A DNA stretch of 64,000 nucleotides from Pseudomonas sp. CHM02 (GTDB taxonomy: Bacteria; Pseudomonadota; Gammaproteobacteria; Pseudomonadales; Pseudomonadaceae). Below the pieces are notes generated by a model that was not told where the DNA came from, ran no database searches, and saw only the letters and a list, made by a program, of their open reading frames with translations. Numbering within the stretch: the stretch's first letter is position 1; each line of letters starts with the position of its first letter. The position numbers and the translations under genes are program-made. Of the stretch, positions 55,521 to 64,000 are shown piece by piece. Location of the stretch: contig NZ_JFCA01000024.1 of NCBI RefSeq assembly GCF_000612585.1, positions 1-64,000 on the forward strand. Direction: 5' to 3'.

Positions 55521-55538
55521 AGTAAGCGAATGCTTACA
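55521..55538 (-). promoter_or_regulatory. GacA upstream activating sequence of rsmZ
   Basis: TGTAAG-CATTCG-CTTACT on the minus strand, one base from the TGTAAG-N6-CTTACA consensus, about 180 bases upstream of the RNA start, the distance typical of rsmZ. The AT-rich DNA between could hold an IHF site. Confidence 0.88.
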
Positions 55539-55589
55539 CGAGCAATTACGTAAAAGCGTAACGGGCTCCCCTTCTCAACCAGCGGACAA

Positions 55590-55617
55590 GAAAAAGCCCC
55601 GACATTGTCGAGGCTCC
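55590..55617 (-). terminator. mrp terminator
   Basis: Minus strand GGAGCCTCGAC-AAT-GTCGGGGC followed by five T, about 16 bases after the mrp stop. Confidence 0.85.
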
Positions 55618-55633
55618 TTTGCCCGCAACCGCC

Positions 55634-56728
55634 TCAGTCGTCGCTGACGGAAATCGTCGGCATCGCCGGGCTGGCCGCTTCTTGCAGCACAATCCGCGCG
55701 CCCACATGGCGGGCCAGTTCCTGATAGATCATGGCGATCTGGCCATCCGGCTCCGCCGCCACCGTGGGCTTGCCGCCGTCGGCCTGCTCGCGAATCACCA
55801 TCGACAGCGGCAACGAGGCCAGCAGCTCGACGCCGTACTGGGTGGCCAGCTTCTCACCACCGCCTTCGCCGAACAGATGCTCGGCATGGCCGCAGTTGGA
55901 ACAGATGTGTACCGCCATGTTCTCCACGACGCCCAGCACCGGGATATTGACCTTGCGGAACATCTCCACGCCTTTCTTCGCATCGAGCAACGCCAGGTCC
56001 TGAGGCGTGGTGACAATCACTGAGCCGGCTACCGGGACCTTTTGCGCCAGGGTCAGCTGGATATCGCCGGTGCCTGGCGGCATGTCGATCACCAGGTAGT
56101 CCAGGTCGCCCCAGGCGGTCTGGGTGACCAGTTGCAGCAAGGCGCCGGACACCATCGGCCCGCGCCAGACCATTGGTGTGTTGTCATCGGTGAGGAAGGC
56201 CATGGACATCACTTCCACGCCCAGGGACTCGATCGGCACGAACCACTTCTGGTCCTTGACCTTCGGCCGCGTGCCTTCGGCAATGCCGAACATCACGCCT
56301 TGGCTCGGCCCGTAGATATCGGCGTCGAGGATACCCACGCGCGCACCTTCACGAGCCAGGGCCAGGGCCAGGTTGGCCGCCGTAGTGGATTTACCCACGC
56401 CGCCCTTGCCGGAGGCCACGGCCACTACGTTCTTGACGTTGGCCAAGCCTGGGATCTGCGCCTGGGCCTTGTGCGGCGCGATCACGCACTGGATGTCGAC
56501 CTTGGCCGAAGCCACACCGTCCAAGCCTTCGATGGCCATTTGCAGCATCTGCGCCCAACCGCTCTTGAACAGACCTGCGGCATAGCCCAGTTCCATCCGG
56601 ACCGAGACCTGGTCGCCCTGGACCTCGATGGCGCGTACACAGCCGGCACTGACCGGGTCCTGGTTCAAATAAGGGTCGGTGTACTGGCGAAGAACGGCTT
56701 CCACCGCTGCGCGATTGACGGCGCTCAT
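55634..56728 (-). CDS. apbC: Iron-sulfur cluster carrier ATPase Mrp/ApbC
   Basis: A 364-residue P-loop ATPase that carries and transfers iron-sulfur clusters. An N-terminal MIP18-like domain (VEAVLRQYTDPYLNQD) precedes the Mrp domain with the deviant Walker A GKGGVGKSTTAANLALAL (about residues 107-124) and the cluster-binding Cys pair CSNCG (near 270). GGAG precedes the ATG. It is divergent from metG, with about 170 bases between. Confidence 0.93.
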   Translation of the reverse strand: MSAVNRAAVEAVLRQYTDPYLNQDPVSAGCVRAIEVQGDQVSVRMELGYAAGLFKSGWAQMLQMAIEGLDGVASAKVDIQCVIAPHKAQAQIPGLANVKNVVAVASGKGGVGKSTTAANLALALAREGARVGILDADIYGPSQGVMFGIAEGTRPKVKDQKWFVPIESLGVEVMSMAFLTDDNTPMVWRGPMVSGALLQLVTQTAWGDLDYLVIDMPPGTGDIQLTLAQKVPVAGSVIVTTPQDLALLDAKKGVEMFRKVNIPVLGVVENMAVHICSNCGHAEHLFGEGGGEKLATQYGVELLASLPLSMVIREQADGGKPTVAAEPDGQIAMIYQELARHVGARIVLQEAASPAMPTISVSDD

Positions 56729-56900
56729 GGGCTACTCCCGAAAAAAGACTGACTGAAACAGGCGGCTATCCTAACCGTTCCAGCGGCGTTGCGGCATGCT
56801 TTCGCAGGTTCGGAAGATTCTGAAACAGCGCCACGGGGTGAAATATATTTCCCGGCGCTTTATAGTGGCCGACCTCCGTTTCATCAAGTAGCCGAGCCCC

Positions 56901-58952
56901 ATGTCCGAGCCACGCAAGATCCTCGTCACCAGCGCCCTGCCCTATGCCAATGGTTCCATCCATCTTGGCCATATGCTTGAGTACATCCAGACCGATATGT
57001 GGGTGCGCTTCCAGAAGCATCGCGGCAATCAATGCATTTATGTCTGCGCGGACGACGCCCACGGTTCGGCCATCATGTTGCGCGCCGAAAAGGAAGGCAT
57101 CACCCCGGAACAACTGATCGCCAACGTGCAGGCTGAACACAGCGCCGACTTTGCCGAGTTCCTGGTGGATTTCGACAACTTCCACTCGACCCACTCCGAA
57201 GAAAACCGCGAGCTGTCGAGCCAGATCTACCTGCGGCTGAAGGACGCCGGGCACATCGACCAGCGTTCGGTCACCCAGTATTTCGACCCGGAAAAGAAAA
57301 TGTTCCTGGCCGACCGCTTCATCAAGGGCACCTGCCCGAAATGCGGCACCGAAGACCAGTACGGCGACAACTGCGAGAAATGCGGTGCCACCTATGCGCC
57401 GACCGACCTGAAGGATCCGAAGTCGGCAATCTCCGGCGCCACCCCGGTGCTCAAGGACTCCCAGCACTTCTTCTTCAAGCTCCCGGATTTCCAGCAGATG
57501 CTGCAAACCTGGACACGCAGCGGCACCCTGCAGGACGCCGTGGCCAACAAACTCTCCGAATGGCTCGACAGCGGCCTGCAGCAGTGGGACATCTCCCGCG
57601 ATGCGCCGTACTTCGGCTTCGAGATCCCGGGCGAGCCGGGCAAGTACTTCTACGTGTGGCTGGATGCACCAATCGGCTACATGGCCAGCTTCAAGAACCT
57701 CTGCAACCGCACGCCGGCGCTGGACTTCGACGCGTTCTGGGGCAAGGACTCCACCGCCGAGCTGTACCACTTCATCGGCAAGGACATCGTCAATTTCCAC
57801 GCCCTGTTCTGGCCGGCGATGCTCGAAGGTTCGGGTTACCGCAAGCCAACCGGTATCGCGGTGCACGGCTACCTGACGGTCAACGGCCAGAAGATGTCCA
57901 AGTCCCGTGGCACCTTCATCAAGGCGCGCACCTACCTGGACCACCTGTCGCCGGAATACCTGCGCTACTACTACGCCTCCAAGCTGGGCCGTGGCGTCGA
58001 TGACCTGGACCTGAACCTGGAAGACTTCGTACAGAAGGTCAACTCGGACCTGGTCGGCAAAGTCGTCAACATCGCCAGCCGTTGCGCCGGGTTCATCCAC
58101 AAGGGCAACGCCGGTGTATTGGTGGCCGAGAACGCCGCGCCGGAACTTACCGACGCCTTCCTGGCCGCCGCGCCAAGCATCGCTGACGCCTATGAGGCCC
58201 GCGACTTCGCCCGCGCCATGCGCGAGATCATGGGCCTGGCCGACCGCGCCAATGCCTGGATCGCCGACAAGGCACCGTGGTCGCTGAACAAGCAAGAAGG
58301 CAAGCAGGCGGAAGTCCAGGCGATCTGCGCCACGGGCGTCAACCTGTTCCGCCAGTTGGTGATCTTCCTCAAGCCGGTGCTGCCGTTGCTGGCCGCCGAT
58401 GCCGAGGCGTTCCTCAATGTTGCGCCGCTGACCTGGAACGATCACGCCACACTGCTCAGCAACCATCAGTTGAACGAGTTCAAGCCGCTGATGACCCGTA
58501 TCGATCCAGTGAAAGTCCAGGCCATGACCGATGCTTCGAAAGAAGACCTGGTCGCCAGCCAGACCGACACCGGCGAATCGGCACCGGCCGGTAACGGCGA
58601 ACTGGCCAAGGATCCGATCTCTGCGGAAATCGACTTCGACGCCTTTGCGGCCGTGGACCTGCGTGTCGCGCTGATCGTCAAGGCCGAAGCCGTAGAGGGT
58701 GCCGACAAGCTGCTGCGCCTGACCCTGGACCTCGGTGGCGAGCAACGCAATGTGTTCTCCGGGATCAAGAGCGCTTATCCGGACCCGTCCAAGCTCGATG
58801 GTCGCCTGACCATGATGATCGCCAACCTCAAGCCACGGAAAATGAAATTCGGTATTTCCGAAGGCATGGTGATGGCGGCCGGCCCAGGTGGCGAAGAGAT
58901 TTACCTGTTGAGCCCTGACAGCGGCGCCAAGCCGGGTCAACGCATCAAGTAA
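56901..58952 (+). CDS. metG: Methionyl-tRNA synthetase
   Basis: Charges tRNA-Met. The 683-residue class I synthetase has the HIGH-type motif ([12 protein letters not shown], residues 14-25), the zinc knuckle ([18 protein letters not shown]), the KMSKS loop ([10 protein letters not shown], about 330-339), and a C-terminal EMAP-II-like tRNA-binding domain ([20 protein letters not shown]). The length is that of the dimeric long form. Confidence 0.97.
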   Translation: MSEPRKILVTSALPYANGSIHLGHMLEYIQTDMWVRFQKHRGNQCIYVCADDAHGSAIMLRAEKEGITPEQLIANVQAEHSADFAEFLVDFDNFHSTHSEENRELSSQIYLRLKDAGHIDQRSVTQYFDPEKKMFLADRFIKGTCPKCGTEDQYGDNCEKCGATYAPTDLKDPKSAISGATPVLKDSQHFFFKLPDFQQMLQTWTRSGTLQDAVANKLSEWLDSGLQQWDISRDAPYFGFEIPGEPGKYFYVWLDAPIGYMASFKNLCNRTPALDFDAFWGKDSTAELYHFIGKDIVNFHALFWPAMLEGSGYRKPTGIAVHGYLTVNGQKMSKSRGTFIKARTYLDHLSPEYLRYYYASKLGRGVDDLDLNLEDFVQKVNSDLVGKVVNIASRCAGFIHKGNAGVLVAENAAPELTDAFLAAAPSIADAYEARDFARAMREIMGLADRANAWIADKAPWSLNKQEGKQAEVQAICATGVNLFRQLVIFLKPVLPLLAADAEAFLNVAPLTWNDHATLLSNHQLNEFKPLMTRIDPVKVQAMTDASKEDLVASQTDTGESAPAGNGELAKDPISAEIDFDAFAAVDLRVALIVKAEAVEGADKLLRLTLDLGGEQRNVFSGIKSAYPDPSKLDGRLTMMIANLKPRKMKFGISEGMVMAAGPGGEEIYLLSPDSGAKPGQRIK

Positions 58953-58986
58953 GCCTATGGGCCTGTGGCGAGTAAATTAGGCCTGT

Positions 58987-59054
58987 TGTAGGAGCCCGGC
59001 TTGCCGGCAATGGCGACTTCAGGGACGCCATCGCCGGCAAGCCGGACTCCTACA
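58987..59054. repeat. REP/BIME-like inverted repeat, short form
   Basis: TGTAGGAGCCCGGCTTGCCGGCAAT and its near-inverse (ATCGCCGGCAAGCCGGACTCCTACA) with an 18-base centre, shorter than the other pairs. It lies between metG and the RnfB-like gene. Confidence 0.85.
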
Positions 59055-59102
59055 AATCCATTACGAGCCTGTTCGCTTAATCGGCCTACCCATGATCACA
59101 GC

Positions 59103-60266
59103 ATGAACCTCATTCAACGTATCGACGCGCTGCTGCCGCAGACCCAATGCGGCAAGTGCGGGCACCCGGGCTGCAAGCCTTACGCCGAGGGCATCGCGCG
59201 AGGCGAGGCGATCAACAAGTGCCCGCCCGGTGGGCAGGAAACCATCGCCGGCCTTGCGCTGTTGCTACGTGTGCCCGTGTTGGACCTGGACACCAGCCGC
59301 GGCGAGGCGCCCGCCCAGGTTGCCTACATCCGCGAGGCCGAGTGCATTGGCTGCACCAAGTGCATCCAGGCCTGCCCGGTGGACGCCATTGTCGGCGCCG
59401 CCAAGCTGATGCACACCGTCATCATTGATGAATGCACCGGTTGCGACCTCTGCGTCGCGCCCTGCCCTGTCGATTGCATCGAGATGCGCCCAGCGACCCG
59501 CGTGCTGCCGATGGTGGGTGGTCTGGCGGCCAATGATCACGAGCACCATGAACGCGGCCTGAAACGCGATCGGGCGCGGCGACGGTTTGAACAACGCAAT
59601 GCACGCCTGCAACGGGAAGAAGCCCACAAACTCGCCGAACGCCTGGCACGGGCCAAGCGCTCAACGCCCGCGGCGCCCTTGTCGGCCGATGCGGCTCAGA
59701 CCGCCCGAGATGCAGCGGTCAAGCAGGCTAAAATCGCGGTTGCCATGAGTCGTGCTCAACTGCACAAGTCCCTGAAAGCGTTCGGCCACCCACCGACCTT
59801 TGAGCAGCAGTCGCAATTGATCATCCTGCAGCAGCAGTCCGAAGCGGCAGAGCAGGCACTCACAGCCTTGGAGGCTGCCAGCCCAACGCCACTGCCGCCG
59901 CAAAAAGACCCCGCACTCAAACGCGCAAAAATCCAATTGGCCATGCGGCGCGCCGAACTGAAAAAAGCCCAGGACCTGAACGCCGATGAACAGCAACTGG
60001 CGACCTTGAGTGCTGCGCTGTCTGGCGCGGAGCAAGCCTTGCACGACGCCGAGGCGGGCAGTGAACAGCCCAGGCCCGACCTGCAGCGTGTGGAAAAACG
60101 CCCGATAGACGCTCACCTGCGCCAGCTGAAAACCGCCCTGGCATATGCCCGGGCCGAGGTCAGCAAGTTACAACGTCAACCGGACGTGAGCGCAGATCAA
60201 CTCAAGGCCGCCCAACACACGCTGGAGCAAGCACAGCGCCAAGTGGACCTCTACGTCGGCGCCTGA
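59103..60266 (+). CDS. RnfB/RsxB-like polyferredoxin with long C-terminal extension
   Basis: A 387-residue protein with the RnfB four-Cys motif ([14 protein letters not shown] plus a later Cys at about residue 40) and two [4Fe-4S] ferredoxin motifs ([12 protein letters not shown] and [12 protein letters not shown], about residues 97-140). The remaining ~230 residues are an Ala/Gln/Lys-rich helical extension with repeated [16 protein letters not shown] units, like the tails of RnfC/RsxC. It lacks the N-terminal membrane anchor of canonical RnfB. No other rnf/rsx gene is in the window, but nth follows as in full rnf operons. I chose the ATG at 59103; an earlier in-frame codon reads through the REP. 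Confidence 0.8.
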   Translation: MNLIQRIDALLPQTQCGKCGHPGCKPYAEGIARGEAINKCPPGGQETIAGLALLLRVPVLDLDTSRGEAPAQVAYIREAECIGCTKCIQACPVDAIVGAAKLMHTVIIDECTGCDLCVAPCPVDCIEMRPATRVLPMVGGLAANDHEHHERGLKRDRARRRFEQRNARLQREEAHKLAERLARAKRSTPAAPLSADAAQTARDAAVKQAKIAVAMSRAQLHKSLKAFGHPPTFEQQSQLIILQQQSEAAEQALTALEAASPTPLPPQKDPALKRAKIQLAMRRAELKKAQDLNADEQQLATLSAALSGAEQALHDAEAGSEQPRPDLQRVEKRPIDAHLRQLKTALAYARAEVSKLQRQPDVSADQLKAAQHTLEQAQRQVDLYVGA

Positions 60267-60392
60267 TCCACTGCAGGCGCTGCCGGGCGCTGTGGCGATG
60301 GTTTATCCTGCTCGGGATATCGCGCGCAGAGCCTCAACCCTGAAACCGCTCTTCACCCTTACGTCGACCGCCTGCAAGGAACCCACCGCCCC

Positions 60393-61031
60393 ATGAACGC
60401 CGCAAAACGCCTGGAAATTTTCCGCAGGCTTCACGAAGACAATCCGGAACCCAAGACCGAGCTGGCCTACACCACGCCGTTCGAGTTGCTGATTGCGGTG
60501 ATCCTGTCGGCCCAATCCACGGACGTTGGCGTCAACAAGGCTACGGCCAAGCTGTATCCGGTGGCGAACACGCCGGAGGCGATCTATGCCTTGGGTGTGG
60601 AGGGTTTGTCGGAGTACATCAAGACCATCGGCCTGTACAACAGCAAGGCCAAGAACGTCATCGAGACCTGCCGCCTGCTGGTAGAACTGCATGGCAGTCA
60701 AGTGCCACAAACCCGCGAAGCCCTCGAAGCCCTGCCGGGCGTTGGCCGCAAGACCGCCAACGTGGTGCTCAACACCGCATTCCGTCAACTGACGATGGCC
60801 GTGGACACCCACATATTCCGCGTCAGCAACCGCACCGGCATTGCCCGTGGGAAGAACGTGGTCGAGGTGGAAAAGCAGTTGATGAAGTTCGTGCCCAAGC
60901 CGTATCTGCTGGATTCCCACCACTGGCTGATCCTGCACGGACGCTACGTTTGCCAGGCCCGTAAACCGCGCTGTGGCAGCTGTCGCATCGAAGACCTGTG
61001 TGAATACAAGGACAAGACGTCCGACGATTGA
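60393..61031 (+). CDS. nth: Endonuclease III
   Basis: A 212-residue DNA glycosylase/AP lyase for oxidised pyrimidines. The helix-hairpin-helix LPGVGRKTANVV carries the catalytic Lys (about residue 120), the catalytic Asp is in AVDTHIFRVSNR (about 138), and the C-x6-C-x2-C-x5-C cluster is seen at the end (CQARKPRCGSCRIEDLC). Position after an RnfB gene is conserved in gammaproteobacteria. Confidence 0.96.
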   Translation: MNAAKRLEIFRRLHEDNPEPKTELAYTTPFELLIAVILSAQSTDVGVNKATAKLYPVANTPEAIYALGVEGLSEYIKTIGLYNSKAKNVIETCRLLVELHGSQVPQTREALEALPGVGRKTANVVLNTAFRQLTMAVDTHIFRVSNRTGIARGKNVVEVEKQLMKFVPKPYLLDSHHWLILHGRYVCQARKPRCGSCRIEDLCEYKDKTSDD

Positions 61032-61138
61032 GTGATCATTGGTTTTCTCGATCAGCCGATTGAAAAAATCTTTTTTACCCAACCCTGGATTATCGTTATA
61101 AGGAGCGCCAACGGCAGTCTTAGCCCGGAGTGAACCTT

Positions 61139-61321
61139 ATGAGCACTGGCAAAGAACAACTGGAAGTGGAAGACGACCTCGTTGAGTCGGATGACGATGG
61201 GGTAGAGACACCTGTGGTAGAGGTCGCCAAGACCAATTTGAGCAAACGCCGCACCATCGACAATCTTCTGGAAGAACGACGCTTGCAAAAACAACTGGCC
61301 GATTACGACTTCGATCTCTGA
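61139..61321 (+). CDS. PA3496-like small acidic protein
   Basis: A 60-residue acidic protein (MSTGKEQLEVEDDLVES at the N-terminus, KRRTIDNLLEERRLQKQL near the C-terminus) of the PA3496 family, annotated elsewhere as a putative envelope-integrity protein. I chose the ATG at 61139 with GGAG upstream; a GTG three codons earlier is the alternative. It is followed by a terminator. Confidence 0.78.
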   Translation: MSTGKEQLEVEDDLVESDDDGVETPVVEVAKTNLSKRRTIDNLLEERRLQKQLADYDFDL

Positions 61322-61338
61322 TCCAGGGTCGACGGCCG

Positions 61339-61366
61339 GAAGCCTCCCTCACGGAGGCTTTTTTCT
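61339..61366 (+). terminator. Terminator after the PA3496-like gene
   Basis: AGCCTCC-CTCAC-GGAGGCT followed by TTTTTT. Confidence 0.9.
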
Positions 61367-61402
61367 GCCGGTTGCCGGGGCAATGCGCGGTACCGATCCC
61401 CT

Positions 61403-62035
61403 CTACACCAAGCCGTTACGCTGGGCCAGTTCAATCAGGTCCACAAGAGAGCGAGCGTTGAGTTTGAGCAGCAAACGCGTCTTGTAGGTGCTGACCGTCT
61501 TGTTGCTGAGGAACATGCCGTCGGCAATCTCCTTGTTGGTCCTGCCCCGGGCCAACTGTTGCAATACCATCATTTCCCGACCCGACAGACGCTCGACCAT
61601 ATCGGCCTCACTGGCATTACCCATGGTGGAGCGTACCGAGTTGAGCGCCTGGTTCGGAAAGTAACTGTAGCCCGACAAGACGGCCTTGATAGCACTCAGC
61701 AACTCGGTCAGGTCCTGTTGCTTGCACACATAACCGGCTGCACCCGCCTGCATGCAGCGCATGGAAAAATGGCCCGGAGCCTGGGACGTCAGCACCAGCA
61801 CCTTGAACGGAGCGGGCTGCTTGGTCGACGACAGCCGGCAAATAACTTCCAGGCCATCAAGTTTTGGAATCCCGATATCCAGTATGACAATGTCCGGCAT
61901 ATGCTCCCGTGCAAGTTGCAACGCGTCGACACCATTATCGGTCTCGGCAACGACCTCATAACCATGACGTTCCATTAGCATACGCACAGCAAGACGAATG
62001 ACGGGATGATCATCCACGATCAGCACTTTATTCAT
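61403..62035 (-). CDS. LuxR-family response regulator (orphan)
   Basis: A 210-residue NarL/FixJ-type response regulator: a receiver domain with VDDHP and phospho-acceptor Asp53 (VILDIGIPK), and a C-terminal LuxR helix-turn-helix (RGRTNKEIADGMFLSNKTVSTY). It is of BvgA/RocA-like type. I chose the ATG at 62035; the frame extends four codons to a TTG. No kinase gene lies nearby, so the signal is unknown. The upstream DNA is AT-rich. Confidence 0.82.
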   Translation of the reverse strand: MNKVLIVDDHPVIRLAVRMLMERHGYEVVAETDNGVDALQLAREHMPDIVILDIGIPKLDGLEVICRLSSTKQPAPFKVLVLTSQAPGHFSMRCMQAGAAGYVCKQQDLTELLSAIKAVLSGYSYFPNQALNSVRSTMGNASEADMVERLSGREMMVLQQLARGRTNKEIADGMFLSNKTVSTYKTRLLLKLNARSLVDLIELAQRNGLV

Positions 62036-62606
62036 GAGAAAGTCCAATTTCGCTGTTCGAATTATTTAGAGCAAGCACAATAGCCTAGTCGTTTCCTAGT
62101 TGGCATAGCGTTCCCCCCCGAGCAACAGCAAGCAGAGACCCACCCCACAGCGATAAAGGAATTGCCCTACAAAAAAACGCCATCTCGGACTTATCCCGTT
62201 TTATTGATCCTTTCAGACCTTTCCGGGGGCCTACATAATTTGAGTGAAATATCCATGACCCATGAGGGGCTGGGTAAACGTGGCGCACGCAACTCTCAGG
62301 AAATGCCCCTTGCCCCTCGGGTACGGCTGAGAAAACCGTCAAGAAAAATCTGGCTGTTTTAGTTCCATTTAACATATTCGCTTACATCCTTAATTCCTAC
62401 AGACATTTCAGCGTTTATATATTCGCCGTACCTCATGAGTGAATTTTCTGTAAGACCAGTTCCTACATAGATGTAAAAATTTCATTCGCCCTACACACTT
62501 CCGGCAACGACTCATTCAAAATCGGCGTCAGGAATAGTCGTCAATGAAAGATATCAACATAGGTTTAATCACTATAAACATGACAAGTCTCGGTTAAATA
62601 CACAGG
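62036..62606. other. AT-rich intergenic region without a recognised gene
   Basis: This 570-base stretch between the response regulator and argG contains only unconvincing frames (for example 62085-62375, minus), with no good ribosome site or family resemblance. It is noticeably more AT-rich than its surroundings. It may hold the response regulator promoter or a small RNA; I could not define either. Confidence 0.5.
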
Positions 62607-62643
62607 CAAAAAAAATGGCCCCTTGAACAAGGGGCCATTTTTC
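62607..62643 (-). terminator. argG terminator
   Basis: AAAAATGGCCCCTTG-TTC-AAGGGGCCATTTTTTT on the minus strand, just after the argG stop; a 10-base-plus perfect stem. Confidence 0.93.
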
Positions 62644-62658
62644 ACAACAGGCTGAGAC

Positions 62659-63876
62659 TTAGAACAACGAGCGACCTTTATTGGCCGCGATGCGCATGCG
62701 CAATGCGTTCAACTTGATAAAGCCCGCTGCGTCCGCCTGGTTGTAGGCGCCGCCGTCTTCTTCGAAGGTGGCGATGTTGGCGTCGAACAGCGATTCATCG
62801 GACTTGCGACCGGTAACGATCACGTTGCCCTTGTACAGCTTCAGGCGCACAACGCCGTTCACGTGGACCTGGGAAGCGTCGATCATCTGTTGCAGCATCA
62901 GACGTTCAGGGCTCCACCAGTAGCCGGTGTAGATCAGGCTGGCGTACTTGGGCATCAACTCGTCTTTGAGGTGAGCCACTTCGCGGTCCAGGGTGATCGA
63001 CTCGATGGCGCGGTGGGCGCGCAGCATGATGGTGCCGCCTGGGGTTTCGTAGCAGCCACGGGACTTCATGCCCACGTAGCGGTTCTCGACGATGTCGAGA
63101 CGGCCGATACCGTGCTCGCCACCGATACGGTTCAGGGTAGCCAGTACGGTGGCCGGGGTCATTTCGACGCCGTCCAGCGCGACGATATCACCGTTGCGGT
63201 AGGTCAGTTCCAGGTACTGCGGCTTGTCGGGAGCGTTCTCCGGGGAGACGGTCCAGCGCCACATGTCTTCTTCGTGCTCGGTCCAGGTGTCTTCCAGCAC
63301 GCCGCCTTCATAGGAGATGTGCAGCAGGTTGGCGTCCATCGAGTACGGGGACTTTTTCTTGCCGTGACGCTCGATCGGGATGGCATGCTTTTCAGCGTAA
63401 TCCATCAGTTTCTCACGGGACAGCAGGTCCCATTCACGCCAAGGGGCGATCACTTTCACGCCTGGCTTGAGCGCGTAGGCGCCCAGTTCGAAACGCACCT
63501 GGTCGTTGCCCTTGCCGGTAGCACCATGGGAAATGGCGTCGGCGCCGGTTTCGTTGGCGATTTCGATCAAGCGCTTGGCGATCAGCGGACGAGCGATGGA
63601 AGTACCCAGCAGGTACTCGCCTTCGTAGACGGTGTTGGCGCGAAACATCGGGAAAACGAAATCGCGGACGAACTCTTCGCGCAGGTCGTCAATGTAGATC
63701 TCTTTCACGCCCATGGCTTGCGCCTTGGCGCGTGCAGGTTCGACCTCTTCGCCCTGACCCAGGTCAGCGGTGAAGGTCACCACTTCACAGTTATAAGTAT
63801 CCTGCAGCCACTTGAGGATCACCGAAGTGTCCAGGCCGCCGGAATACGCGAGAACGACCTTGTTTACGTCGGCCAT
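62659..63876 (-). CDS. argG: Argininosuccinate synthase
   Basis: Joins citrulline and aspartate with ATP to give argininosuccinate in arginine synthesis. The 405-residue protein begins with the ATP-binding [15 protein letters not shown] (residues 9-23), and the second signature [15 protein letters not shown] is at about residues 119-133. The length is the usual one for the type found in pseudomonads. Confidence 0.97.
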   Translation of the reverse strand: MADVNKVVLAYSGGLDTSVILKWLQDTYNCEVVTFTADLGQGEEVEPARAKAQAMGVKEIYIDDLREEFVRDFVFPMFRANTVYEGEYLLGTSIARPLIAKRLIEIANETGADAISHGATGKGNDQVRFELGAYALKPGVKVIAPWREWDLLSREKLMDYAEKHAIPIERHGKKKSPYSMDANLLHISYEGGVLEDTWTEHEEDMWRWTVSPENAPDKPQYLELTYRNGDIVALDGVEMTPATVLATLNRIGGEHGIGRLDIVENRYVGMKSRGCYETPGGTIMLRAHRAIESITLDREVAHLKDELMPKYASLIYTGYWWSPERLMLQQMIDASQVHVNGVVRLKLYKGNVIVTGRKSDESLFDANIATFEEDGGAYNQADAAGFIKLNALRMRIAANKGRSLF

Positions 63877-64000
63877 GCCATCACTCCACGGGGTTGTACG
63901 GAAAGGCGTCGATTCTACCGACCAAAACCGTGAATTTACAGAGGCGCGACAGCAAATGAAGATAAAGCGACAGATTATGTCGAGCGAGCGACCGATAGAC

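Noticed and set aside
62085..62375. 96-codon minus-strand ORF
   Set aside because: No ribosome site, odd composition, in AT-rich intergenic DNA.
1..64000. CRISPR arrays, rRNA or tRNA genes, insertion sequences
   Set aside because: No regularly spaced direct repeats, no tRNA or rRNA-like stretch and no transposase were seen on reading both strands.

Overview
The window looks like the chromosome of a Pseudomonas of the P. fluorescens group (P. fluorescens SBW25-like lineage). The grounds are: a seven-gene wsp chemosensory operon ending in wspR, the fpr/finR/dgkA/erdR block, the small RNA rsmZ with a GacA-type upstream site, an R-tailocin between mutS and cinA-recA-recX, and many copies of the GGAGCCGGCTTGCCGGCGAT family of REP repeats. 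All naming is from sequence recognition by eye; no database was searched.

Layout. 0.1-8.5 kb (minus): wspA-B-C-D-E-F-R, a surface-sensing c-di-GMP system whose first six genes overlap by 1-4 bases. 8.7-9.4 kb: a DUF533 (YebE-like) membrane protein. 9.5-19.9 kb (plus): a polyamine catabolic locus with a LysR regulator, two gamma-aminobutyraldehyde-type dehydrogenases, a ydcSTUV-like ABC importer and a Tat-exported spermidine dehydrogenase. 20.1-25.5 kb: opgD, a small conserved-looking ORF, an Old Yellow Enzyme and kup. 25.8-29.8 kb: rimO, a GNAT, an RluF-like protein lacking the aligned catalytic Asp, a YehS-like protein and trmO. 30-36 kb: fpr/finR (divergent), dgkA, erdR, a DTW-domain protein, a PA3611-like secreted protein and a LOG-family protein. 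36-38.2 kb (minus): recX, recA (with LexA box) and a CinA-type amidohydrolase.

38.3-51.9 kb (minus) is a complete P2-type contractile tailocin: S24 (LexA/CI-like) repressor, holin, baseplate V/W/J/I, tail fibre and chaperone, sheath, tube, the E/E' frameshift pair, tape measure, U, X, D, GH19 endolysin, Rz and an embedded Rz1. No capsid, portal, terminase, integrase or replication gene is present, so it is a particle-only killing or competition device rather than a prophage. Its control region is unusually readable: a sigma70-type promoter (TTGACT-17-TATTCT) carries two ATGCAT-N2-ATGCAT operators, with a third just upstream and a related site in front of the repressor gene. An intrinsic terminator then lies in the leader before the first tail gene. 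RecA, which would trigger repressor self-cleavage, is encoded just beyond the other end of the cluster.

52.1-64 kb: mutS, fdxA, rsmZ (minus, 8 GGA motifs, UAS), then mrp/apbC, metG, an orphan RnfB-like ferredoxin with a long C-terminal extension, nth, a PA3496-like small protein, a LuxR-family response regulator and argG. rpoS, the usual neighbour of rsmZ in many pseudomonads, is not here. At least ten REP/BIME-like inverted repeats sit in the intergenic gaps, one of them inside the tailocin operon.
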